24,139 nt of DNA from CAYVAR01 sp964449675 (lineage in GTDB: Bacteria > Patescibacteriota > Microgenomatia > UBA10105 > UBA927). Each line of letters begins with the position of its first letter. The stretch's first letter is position 1. Shown piece after piece: positions 1 through 5,302 of the stretch. Position numbers and translations under genes: made by a program. A model generated the notes under the pieces. The model was given only the letters and a program-made list of their open reading frames with translations, made no database searches and was not told where the DNA came from. Location: positions 1 to 24,139 of the forward strand of contig CAYVAR010000020.1 in assembly GCA_964449675.1 (NCBI GenBank). The letters are read 5' to 3'.

Positions 1-85
1 AAAGCTTTGCTTTGCATAGCCAGCTTATATACCTATCTTACTCCAGTTTGCAGCTCGTAAGAGCGAAAAAGTGGATTAGATGGGT

Positions 86-156
86 ATATACTGAATAACT
101 CAGTTGGGCTTCGACTGAGCTCAGCCGAATGTCCAAACCTGAGTTACTGAAGTATA
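86..156. repeat. REP-like hairpin with TTCGACTGAGCTCAG core
   Basis: Imperfect inverted repeat. The arms include TAACTCAG at 96-103 and CTGAGTTA at 139-146, and a second palindromic core (CTTCGACTGAGCTCAGCCGA) sits in the loop. A related word, GAGCGAAGTCGAA, recurs at 2521-2533. Words of this kind are scattered intergenic repeats in many bacteria. It lies just upstream of the AbiE-like promoter and could also stop transcription arriving from the left. Confidence 0.5.
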
Positions 157-168
157 GCAATAAATTAC

Positions 169-197
169 TTGACTTTCGATAAATATCGAAATACAAT
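169..197 (+). promoter_or_regulatory. Promoter with built-in operator for the AbiE-like pair
   Basis: TTGACT at 169-174, a 17-base spacer and TACAAT at 192-197 make a good sigma-70 promoter. The -10 box ends 9 bases before the ATG at 207, so the leader is very short. The spacer is almost entirely an inverted repeat: TTTCGATA (174-181), two bases, TATCGAAA (184-191), with perfect 8-base arms. Bound protein here would block RNA polymerase. The natural candidate is the winged-helix product of the first gene, as AbiEi-type antitoxins commonly repress their own operon. The binding itself is inferred. Confidence 0.72.
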
Positions 198-206
198 ACA
201 TTTACC

Positions 207-812
207 ATGAAGAAAATCGAAACATTATGGCACCATATCTTGTATGAAGCCATCACACACAAGCAGTTCAAGTTCACCCAGCAAGAATTGGCGCTGCAAT
301 TTTCTTGTTCCTTAAGCACGGTGCATCACGCGCTTGCCATACCGACGAGTATTGGAGCCATACGAAAGGAATCAAAATTTTTCGTGCTTGCGCATTACAT
401 GAAACTTCTCCTGTACTGGGCGAGTGTGAGAAATCTCATCCGGAGCATCTCCTACAGTACGTACTACGAGGGGCCCATTCTAAAGGCCCAGGGAGAACTT
501 CCTGCTAGCGGAATCTACGGTGGTTATACTGCTGCCCGATACCTCTTGGGAACCGCGCCGGCCGATTATGATAAAATTTACTATTATTATCAAGATTTAG
601 AAGATTTCAAAAGAAGGTTTCCTCCCAATCACCATCATCCTGATAATATATTTGTCTTACGTCTCTCTGGCGCACGAGAATACGCCGAGAGGTATCCAGG
701 GGGAACGACGAGTCTGCCGCATACGTTTGCAGATATTTGGAATATGGCTGATTGGTTTGGGGCAGACTTTACTCGCGCCCTAGAGGAAAAAATCCATGGA
801 CTACTATCATGA
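207..812 (+). CDS. AbiEi-like winged-helix regulator / putative antitoxin
   Basis: A 201-residue protein. Residues about 20-60 look like a winged helix-turn-helix (TQQELALQFSCSLSTVHHAL), and the rest is an alpha/beta region rich in aromatic residues with no motif I can name. The overlapping next gene encodes a minimal nucleotidyltransferase, the arrangement of AbiE-type (type IV) toxin-antitoxin systems, in which the first gene is the DNA-binding antitoxin. ATG at 207 is chosen because the promoter ends nine bases upstream; no Shine-Dalgarno is seen. The TTTCGATA/TATCGAAA inverted repeat in the promoter is its probable operator. The alternative is a plain transcriptional regulator co-expressed with a nucleotidyltransferase. 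The winged helix and the linkage are clear, while the antitoxin role is inferred. Confidence 0.68.
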   Translation: MKKIETLWHHILYEAITHKQFKFTQQELALQFSCSLSTVHHALAIPTSIGAIRKESKFFVLAHYMKLLLYWASVRNLIRSISYSTYYEGPILKAQGELPASGIYGGYTAARYLLGTAPADYDKIYYYYQDLEDFKRRFPPNHHHPDNIFVLRLSGAREYAERYPGGTTSLPHTFADIWNMADWFGADFTRALEEKIHGLLS

Positions 813-1407
813 CCTGGTAACACAGAAAAGTTGGGAGGAGCTCACTAATCTTTCGCGATTCGTGTCCTTTGTCCTTATCGGTGGTTGGGCAGTATATCTC
901 TATACCAAGGGACTCAAATCCAAAGATATTGATATTCTGGTTAATTTTGATGCACTCGGTGTATTGAAGAATCAGTACGCCATCACTCGTCATGAGCGAT
1001 TGAAGAAATATCATGCTATCCGCGATGTGGTGGATATCGATATCTATCTCCCATATTATTCGCGTATCGGGATTCCGGTAGAGGACCTCATGGGGAAGAC
1101 TCGATTGATTGAAGGATTTCATGTGATTGATCCTAACTATCTCCTGGCGCTGAAACTTTTTGCGTTGGGGCAGCGCGGTCGAACCCCGAAAGGACGCAAG
1201 GACTTTTTAGATATTCTTTCGTTATTCACTAAAGCCCGGATAGACGGGAGATTGGTGCATACAATTCTCGATCAATATCATTTAGACCACGCGCTTACGA
1301 ATCTAGCTGATTTTCTATCAGAATCGCATAGGGTACCGGAGCTTGGAATGACCAACCACGACTACGCAAAATTAGCGCGCACTATACGGGAAGTACTTTC
1401 CATGTAG
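796..1407 (+). CDS. AbiEii-like nucleotidyltransferase / putative toxin
   Basis: A 203-residue protein with the nucleotidyltransferase signature near its N-terminus: GGWAVYLYTKGLKSKDIDI, that is GG followed by a D-x-D pair. A third acidic site follows in DVVDIDIYLP. The segment LLALKLFALGQRGR...KDFLDI resembles the K-R-KD region of AbiEii and related MNT-fold proteins. Proteins of this class transfer nucleotides to RNA or protein; the substrate cannot be read here. The ATG at 796 lies 17 bases inside the preceding gene, so translation is probably coupled. All expected catalytic acidic residues are present, so the enzyme looks intact. It may be a defence or maintenance module, but nothing in the window shows it to be mobile. 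Confidence 0.75.
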   Translation: MDYYHDLVTQKSWEELTNLSRFVSFVLIGGWAVYLYTKGLKSKDIDILVNFDALGVLKNQYAITRHERLKKYHAIRDVVDIDIYLPYYSRIGIPVEDLMGKTRLIEGFHVIDPNYLLALKLFALGQRGRTPKGRKDFLDILSLFTKARIDGRLVHTILDQYHLDHALTNLADFLSESHRVPELGMTNHDYAKLARTIREVLSM

Positions 1408-1415
1408 TGATTTTC

Positions 1416-2174
1416 TTATTTTGGGCAGCCGGTGGCTTTGCGAAAGCCCGCGGTGATAGCTTCATTTTCGCTGCAAAACCATGAGTCGCCGTAGGACTCG
1501 TCGATAATCACCTGGTCGTAGTTGTCACAAGAAGGGAGGTGGTATACTTTTTCACTATCCCTCGTATTACCCTTAATCACACAGTCATTGATGGGATTTG
1601 TTCGTCTGCACTTTTCTGACCAGATGCCGAGTTTGTTTGATTTGGCAATCTCCATGGCGTCTTTTAGCACTTGGCTATAGGGACTGCGAACGTAAATATA
1701 TTTGGTAAGCCCTTCGGAAACAAGCATGCGGTTGAGGAGAGGATCGGGAAAGCTATCCACCTGGAAGGAATCCGTGCGGCTACCTTCCAGGTGTTTCTTA
1801 ACCGTTGGAAAAAAGCGGTACCGCAGGTACCCAAGCCACGTCCCAATGTCCTCAAGGATCACGTTGGCGAGAATCCGGCCGTAGTCATCGGTTACGATGT
1901 TTTTGAGCCGGACATGCTTGCTCAGAGCGAGTTCACTTAGCCTTGTTCTGGCCTCGTTTGCCATGCACTGGCCTCGTTCCGGAGCATCGATACCCAAAAG
2001 CCTCACCCGTCTGCCATCGGCAAGCTGCAGTGAGTCGCCGTCAGGGACACTGGTGACGATATTCTGCCGCCATTTACCTATAAAAAATATTCCATTGAGG
2101 ATGAGTGAAAGGATAAGGATGAAATAGAGGAGTTTAAGAGAGCGAAGGAATGATGTCTTTTTGTGCTTGGACAT
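1416..2174 (-). CDS. Membrane-anchored SNase-type (thermonuclease) nuclease
   Basis: A 252-residue protein with one N-terminal hydrophobic segment (about 13-33), then a staphylococcal-nuclease fold: VPDGDSL (D45, D47), VRLLGIDAPE (R58, E66) and DDYGR (R100), matching the calcium-binding and catalytic residues of the family. It should cut DNA or RNA outside the membrane, plausibly for nucleotide scavenging, which matters to organisms that lack nucleotide synthesis. The C-terminal 60 residues form a Cys-rich module (CVIKG...YHLPSC...WFC...GC) often seen after SNase domains and possibly metal-binding. The loop between domains is longer than in the minimal nuclease. It converges with the AbiE-like pair, leaving only 8 bases between the genes. 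The start is supported by a -10 box 8 bases upstream. Confidence 0.9.
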   Translation of the reverse strand: MSKHKKTSFLRSLKLLYFILILSLILNGIFFIGKWRQNIVTSVPDGDSLQLADGRRVRLLGIDAPERGQCMANEARTRLSELALSKHVRLKNIVTDDYGRILANVILEDIGTWLGYLRYRFFPTVKKHLEGSRTDSFQVDSFPDPLLNRMLVSEGLTKYIYVRSPYSQVLKDAMEIAKSNKLGIWSEKCRRTNPINDCVIKGNTRDSEKVYHLPSCDNYDQVIIDESYGDSWFCSENEAITAGFRKATGCPK

Positions 2175-2182
2175 TAATTATG

Positions 2183-2210
2183 AGTATAGCATGGCTAACA
2201 AAACCGCCAA
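2183..2210 (-). promoter_or_regulatory. Promoter of the SNase gene, near-leaderless
   Basis: On the minus strand, TTGGCG (2210-2205), a 16-base spacer and TATACT (2188-2183), followed by only 8 bases before the ATG at 2174. Transcription would begin at or within about a base of the start codon. No Shine-Dalgarno is present, which fits a leaderless message. Confidence 0.65.
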
Positions 2211-2279
2211 TATTTCAAATTTGGATAATTTGAAATTGGAATTTGTTTAGATATTAGAGATTAGGAATTAGAAATTTGT
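2208..2279. repeat. AT-rich degenerate simple repeat
   Basis: Loosely repeated words of the type CAAATTTGG, AATTTGAAATTGG, AATTTGTTTAG and ATTAGGAATTAG. In texture it resembles the arrays that flank the S23 genes elsewhere in the window, but with another unit and no S23 gene beside it. It is probably a solo array or remnant. Confidence 0.4.
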
Positions 2280-2301
2280 GGTCCAATGAGGGCCTATAGT
2301 C

Positions 2302-2330
2302 TTGACAAAATCAATGATAAATGCTATACT
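2302..2330 (+). promoter_or_regulatory. Strong sigma-70 promoter for a short RNA
   Basis: TTGACA (2302-2307), exactly 17 bases, TATACT (2325-2330). This is the closest match to consensus in the window, yet no plus-strand gene follows for more than a kilobase. It therefore points to a non-coding transcript. Confidence 0.75.
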
Positions 2331-2336
2331 TTACGA

Positions 2337-2460
2337 TTGTTCTTTACAAGAGAATATAGTTAAAACAGATAGGAAAGACGCCTCCGACGTAAAAAGTCGT
2401 GAGTCCTTGGTAAAATTGTATTTTATAAAATTTTATCGCGTCTTCACAGACGCGATTTTT
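2337..2460 (+). ncRNA. Candidate small structured RNA, about 125 nt
   Basis: Bounded by a consensus promoter and an intrinsic terminator, with no credible reading frame. Visible helices are CGAC/GTCG with a GTAAAAA loop (2385-2399), extended by CTC/GAG (2382-2384 with 2401-2403), then an AT-rich hairpin TAAAATT/AATTTTA (2411-2417 with 2429-2435), then the terminator stem. AAGACGC at 2375-2381 is perfectly complementary to GCGTCTT at 2438-2444, the left arm of the terminator, so a closing helix and the terminator exclude each other, as in riboswitches and attenuators. I recognise no known RNA family and no ligand motif. Confidence 0.5.
2435..2460 (+). terminator. Rho-independent terminator
   Basis: A 9-bp perfect stem, ATCGCGTCT (2435-2443) with AGACGCGAT (2448-2456), a TCAC loop and a T tract at 2456-2460. 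The left arm can instead pair with 2375-2381. Confidence 0.8.
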
Positions 2461-2461
2461 G

Positions 2462-2640
2462 ATGGTAAATGAGCAATCCTCCAGCTTGTCGAAGCAGAGC
2501 TAAGTTGCCGATCAATGGTGAGCGAAGTCGAATCCATTTGGATTTTGTCTGTGGTCGGGACAGTCTGGCTTAGGGTAAGAAGCGTCTTTTTACCATTTGC
2601 CAGTTCCGGCCACAACCAAGCTCCAAAGTTCAATTGTGCA
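2462..2640. other. Intergenic region, no gene seen
   Basis: No reading frame here looks coding. It holds a copy of the GAGCGAAGTCGAA repeat word (2521-2533) and a spaced inverted pair, ATGGTAAA (2462-2469) and TTTACCAT (2589-2596). GCGTCTTT at 2582-2589 is a third copy able to pair with AAAGACGC at 2374-2381 of the upstream RNA, so the two regions may share a history. Confidence 0.4.
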
Positions 2641-2689
2641 CATTAATACTTGTGAACTATAGGTAGCAATTGTGAAACTGGGATAAATA

Positions 2690-2818
2690 TTATCGTCTCT
2701 TTTTCTCGTTTTTACTAGAAACACTAACGTAAATGAGGAAGAGCAAAAGTACGATAAGAGCAATGCCAAATGATATTTGTGTATTTGTCATAATATTCCA
2801 GATGCTATTTGCGTTCAT
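2690..2818 (-). CDS. 42-residue single-pass membrane protein
   Basis: A very small gene. The product starts MNANSIWNIM, has one strong hydrophobic helix (about residues 16-34, FGIALIVLLLFLIYVSVSS) and ends in a basic tail (KNEKKRR), which by the positive-inside rule would lie in the cytoplasm. The ATG at 2818 lies inside the last codons of the preceding minus-strand gene (14-base overlap), so the two are probably translated together. Function unknown. The tight overlap with another membrane gene and the regular topology argue that it is real despite its length. Confidence 0.6.
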   Translation of the reverse strand: MNANSIWNIMTNTQISFGIALIVLLLFLIYVSVSSKNEKKRR

Positions 2819-3020
2819 GATGCTCTAATTGTTTTTCTAAATTAACGCTCAATGTCAAGAATACCATACCGTAGAGAAAATTAATTGTCAATTGCAAAAT
2901 TGAGGCGCTTGAAGGAGAAAATTGAGGTAAAACCAGAAGTGTAGCAAACCAAGCAGCAGAAAGATTGATAGATAAGCTAGAAAGCGCCTTGAGCCAGGCT
3001 GAAGGAAGGTTAATAGGCAT
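2805..3020 (-). CDS. Small two-helix membrane protein, function unknown
   Basis: A 71-residue protein starting MPINLPSAWLKAL. It has two hydrophobic segments (about 13-32 and 44-61) and a charged, His-rich C-terminus (EKQLEHHERK). Together with the overlapping 42-residue gene it looks like a pair of small inner-membrane partners. The ATG at 3020 was chosen because a TTGACT-17-TACTAT promoter ends seven bases before it, making the message leaderless; a TTG at 3041 is also in frame but lies inside that promoter. I have the impression that similar two-helix proteins occur in Patescibacteria, but cannot name a family. Confidence 0.6.
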   Translation of the reverse strand: MPINLPSAWLKALSSLSINLSAAWFATLLVLPQFSPSSASILQLTINFLYGMVFLTLSVNLEKQLEHHERK

Positions 3021-3027
3021 TAAATTT

Positions 3028-3056
3028 ATAGTAAGACTCAATATCTATATAGTCAA
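3028..3056 (-). promoter_or_regulatory. Leaderless promoter of the small membrane gene pair
   Basis: Minus strand TTGACT (3056-3051), a 17-base spacer, TACTAT (3033-3028), then seven bases to the ATG at 3020. The position forces transcription to begin at the start codon. Confidence 0.68.
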
Positions 3057-3114
3057 TAGAAGTTGCTCTTTAAAAATTAAATAAGAGCTAGGGATTCAGT
3101 TGGGCGTAACTAGT

Positions 3115-3182
3115 TTATGGTTCATAGTTTATGGTTCATAGGTAATTGCTCTGTGAACTCAAAAACTTGCAACTCATAACTT
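3115..3182. repeat. 14-bp tandem repeat and CTCAAAA-type array without a gene
   Basis: Two exact copies of TAGTTTATGGTTCA in tandem, then a short stretch of GAACTCAAAAACTTGCAACTC type. The second part matches the flavour of the CTCAAA arms of S23 cassettes 2 and 3. It is likely a relic or solo arm. Together with the promoter above, it accounts for most of the gene-free stretch 3021-3264. Confidence 0.45.
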
Positions 3183-3264
3183 ATTTGCGTCCGACTACCC
3201 TCCCTAGCTTACTTTATATCATGGTATTCCACCTAATGTCCTTCTGACTGTTTGGGGGATACGA

Positions 3265-3767
3265 GGAGAGAAAACTATTGTTTCATTGTTCGATTGTTTC
3301 ATTGCTGAAGGCAACACGCTCGTTATTCTTTGAGTTTGTCTTTGGTGTAGTTGATGAGCTGGTGCAGTTCTTTGGGAAGCACTTGGAGCTCTTTGAGGAT
3401 CGTGTCATATTGTGCTTGATTTATGAGTTGACGCGTTTTGGCTTTCTGCAACCAGTCAAGTGATTCGGTTACAGAACCAAAACTTATCCGGTAAAAATGA
3501 ACTTTATCCAATCTAGTGTAGCGGCCAAAGCCTTCAGCGATGTTTGCAGATATAGAATCGATGGCGTTGATCCACTGGACACCGATGGTGCGTTTGGCAA
3601 GCCAGTCCCACGTCATGACGATGTCCCAGACGGTATTCGATAGCCGCAGCGACCGTTTGTAGCAATCTATATCATTGAGCATGAGATACTTCACGGAAGG
3701 TAGTGTACCACGTTTTGTGTTCCAACTATGAAGCAATGGATCAATGGAGCAATGATTTTTCTCTTCC
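3265..3767 (-). mobile_element. S23 cassette 1, ATTG-type inverted arms
   Basis: An S23 gene between two inverted arms. Left arm 3265-3310 repeats ATTGnnTC-like units (ATTGTTTCATTGTTCGATTG). The reverse complement of the right arm, 3726-3767, has the same order of units and the same outer GAGAAAA end. The arms could pair into a long stem with the gene in the loop, the layout of 23S rRNA intervening sequences from which S23 proteins were first described. There is no rRNA and no transposase here. Mobility is inferred. Confidence 0.55.
3323..3682 (-). CDS. S23 / four-helix-bundle protein (cassette 1)
   Basis: A 119-residue protein of the S23 (23S rRNA intervening-sequence protein) four-helix-bundle family, near the usual 115-130. 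The second helix carries the family hallmark NAIDSISANIAEGFGRYT, and the third reads FYRISFGSVTESLDWLQKA. The start is set at ATG 3682 (MLNDIDCYKRS) because upstream codons run into the right-hand repeat arm; a TTG at 3736 would lie inside the arm. S23 proteins are basic, oligomeric and of unproven function; the Avd protein of diversity-generating retroelements shares the fold. It belongs to a different subgroup from the S23 genes of cassettes 2 and 3, and its arms also differ. Confidence 0.85.
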   Translation of the reverse strand: MLNDIDCYKRSLRLSNTVWDIVMTWDWLAKRTIGVQWINAIDSISANIAEGFGRYTRLDKVHFYRISFGSVTESLDWLQKAKTRQLINQAQYDTILKELQVLPKELHQLINYTKDKLKE

Positions 3768-3810
3768 TATCCCCCAAGCAGCAGAGGGAAAACAATTGAA
3801 TATTTGAAGT

Positions 3811-4122
3811 GACGGATAAATCCCGCTAAGCGGGATCCCTGCAACCGTTCCGACACCCGTCGGAGTGGAGCGTCGCTTCAACGTGCATGGTCAAACCAAC
3901 ACGTCAAAAAATAGTCAACCAAGCGTGGAGGCGCTTTAATACGATAGTGCGTTGCTGCACTGTCTACCTCACGGGCCTCCGGACCCGAAGACAACCCCTC
4001 GTAAGAGGGTAAAGCCGGAGCGTTAGAACGTAGGACCTATTCAAGGTTGCCCAGACCGCCTAGGTCGCCGGAATTCGCCGGAAAAGGTCTGGAATCAAGT
4101 TCGTCGTCCCGATTTTTGGGAC
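3811..4122 (+). ncRNA. Hairpin-rich, GC-rich leader before the SH3-like gene pair
   Basis: No convincing gene, but many stems: ATCCCGC/GCGGGAT (3820-3836), TCCGAC/GTCGGA (3849-3864), CTCCGG (3977-3982) with CCGGAG (4015-4020) enclosing CCCTC-GTAA-GAGGG (3996-4009), CCAGACC (4051-4057) with GGTCTGG (4086-4092) enclosing CCGG/CCGG, and GTCCC/GGGAC (4106-4122). The last stem ends 21 bases before a perfect Shine-Dalgarno. It could be a cis-regulatory leader or an independent RNA. I recognise no family. Only simple pairing by eye supports it, so the outline is tentative. Confidence 0.35.
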
Positions 4123-4153
4123 ACCTGTGAAGTACATCCTGAAGGAGGATGCC

Positions 4154-4801
4154 ATGGAACTCTGGAAACTGTTTTTGCTCGGGTTGGCGCGCTTCTACGC
4201 CGCCAACAAGAAGTTGTTCGACTGGATCTGGGAAGTCGGTGGGATGTTCGTGCGGGCGCTGGGCGGCATCGTCCAACTGGTCGGATTCGCCCTGTTGGTG
4301 GGCCTCTTGTTCGTCGTCGCCTGGATCGCCAGTGGTCTCGAGGAGCGCGTCTTGCGCCGGCTGTGGGCCATCAAGTACGTCGGCTGGATTTTGGCCATCG
4401 GCGAGGCGGTCCTGTACTACCTGACCGTCATCGCGATCGAAACCGCGACGTTGCTCGTGCCGTTCGGCAGCCTGAACATCTGGCTCGCCATCGGGATCGT
4501 GGTTTTTCTGAACGTCGTCACGATCGCCTGGCACGCCGGGCACAAAGAGTTCTGGCCGGTGTGGGTGACACGCGGTTTGCGCCGTCTGCGCCCTGCGCCC
4601 GAGTGGCCCAAGACCGGTCGCATCACGTTCAAAGGTGAAGTGGCCGTGTCCAGCGTGGATGCGCCCAGCGATACCCACAACGCGTTGTTGCCGCTGCACG
4701 ACGGGGGTGAAGTGACCCTCTTTGCCAAGAGCGGCCAGTACTACGCGATAAGTGAAGACCGCACCCAGTGGGTCAATGAATGGTTCGTGGAGGTGCAGTA
4801 A
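4154..4801 (+). CDS. Multi-pass membrane protein with SH3-like C-terminal domain
   Basis: A 215-residue protein. Residues 1-140 are hydrophobic with perhaps three to four membrane segments (for example IVQLVGFALLVGLLFVVAWI and IWLAIGIVVFLNVVTIAW). Residues about 155-215 (GRITFKGEVAVSSVDAPSD...EWFVEVQ) have the beta-rich, Trp-ending look of a small SH3-like domain. ATG 4154 is preceded by AGGAGG at 4144-4149, a textbook Shine-Dalgarno unlike the leaderless genes elsewhere; an ATG at 4127 lacks one. The stop overlaps the next start (TAATG). The DNA is GC-richer than the flanks (35 of 60 bases at 4201-4260), suggesting transfer. Function unknown. Confidence 0.72.
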   Translation: MELWKLFLLGLARFYAANKKLFDWIWEVGGMFVRALGGIVQLVGFALLVGLLFVVAWIASGLEERVLRRLWAIKYVGWILAIGEAVLYYLTVIAIETATLLVPFGSLNIWLAIGIVVFLNVVTIAWHAGHKEFWPVWVTRGLRRLRPAPEWPKTGRITFKGEVAVSSVDAPSDTHNALLPLHDGGEVTLFAKSGQYYAISEDRTQWVNEWFVEVQ

Positions 4802-5175
4802 TGGCCAAGAGGGGTCAGCAACCCACCTTTCAGGTCGAGTTCAGGTACTTCTGCCCGCACACGGGTTGTAATTGGAAGTGGATCCGCGTGCGTCCCGGAG
4901 ACGTGACTTGCCCAAAAGGACACCGTCTCGCATGGGAGAAAGTGGCAGAAAGCAAGTACGGCGAAGAGTGGCAAGTGACCATGCCGAAGGAGCGGGCAAT
5001 CGTTCGCTTCCGCGGTGAAGTAAATATCCACTCGCTTAAGCGGCCGCAAGATGGCGCCGAACTGGGCAGGCCTTTAGTGGAAGGCGAGGAAATGGTTATC
5101 CTCGAGAAGCGAGGTGAGTGGAGAAAAATCGGTGATGGGGAGTGGCTCCACAGTTACTTCTTGGATCCGATCTAA
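4801..5175 (+). CDS. Zinc-ribbon-like plus SH3-like protein, function unknown
   Basis: A 124-residue protein. The N-terminal half has CPHTGC and CPKGH, a possible Cys/His zinc site. The C-terminal half (AIVRFRGEVNIHS...GEWLHSYFLDPI) closely parallels the C-terminus of the upstream gene: both begin with R-I-or-V, F-K-or-R, GEV and end W-x3-F, so the two genes share an SH3-like module. ATG 4801 overlaps the upstream TAA, with GGAGG at 4788-4792, so the genes are translationally coupled. One product is in the membrane and one is soluble, which suggests two parts of one device. No family name is offered. Confidence 0.68.
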   Translation: MAKRGQQPTFQVEFRYFCPHTGCNWKWIRVRPGDVTCPKGHRLAWEKVAESKYGEEWQVTMPKERAIVRFRGEVNIHSLKRPQDGAELGRPLVEGEEMVILEKRGEWRKIGDGEWLHSYFLDPI

Positions 5176-5186
5176 GGGAGGGGAAA

Positions 5187-5275
5187 GCCGGAAACGGCGT
5201 AATACAGAATGGATTTATTGAGGGGATTTTTCCTCTCGACCATTTATTTTCTGTATTGCGTACGCCCGGCTTCTC
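5187..5275. terminator. Long hairpin between convergent genes, likely bidirectional terminator
   Basis: The outer stem AAGCCGG pairs with CCGGCTT. The next part, TAATACAGAA, pairs with TTCTGTATT, and an inner stem GAGGGG/CCTCTC flanks a T-rich loop. T-rich sequence follows on the plus strand (TTCTCTTTTG). It separates the plus-strand SH3-like pair from the end of the giant minus-strand gene. Its size is unusual for a terminator, so a small palindromic insertion is the alternative. Confidence 0.5.
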
Positions 5276-5302
5276 TTTTGTTATGAAAAGGATTATTTGA
5301 GA

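Noticed and set aside
38..319. 93-residue minus-strand frame at the left edge
   Set aside because: It overlaps the promoter and start of the AbiE-like gene and runs through the hairpin repeat; its composition is not protein-like.
3811..4122. Known structured RNA (tmRNA, RNase P RNA, SRP RNA or a named riboswitch)
   Set aside because: None of the conserved core words of these RNAs is visible; only generic hairpins are.
4037..4728. Long minus-strand and alternate-frame reading frames opposite the GC-rich gene
   Set aside because: They are low-complexity shadows of a GC-rich gene that itself has a perfect Shine-Dalgarno, membrane segments and a coupled downstream gene.
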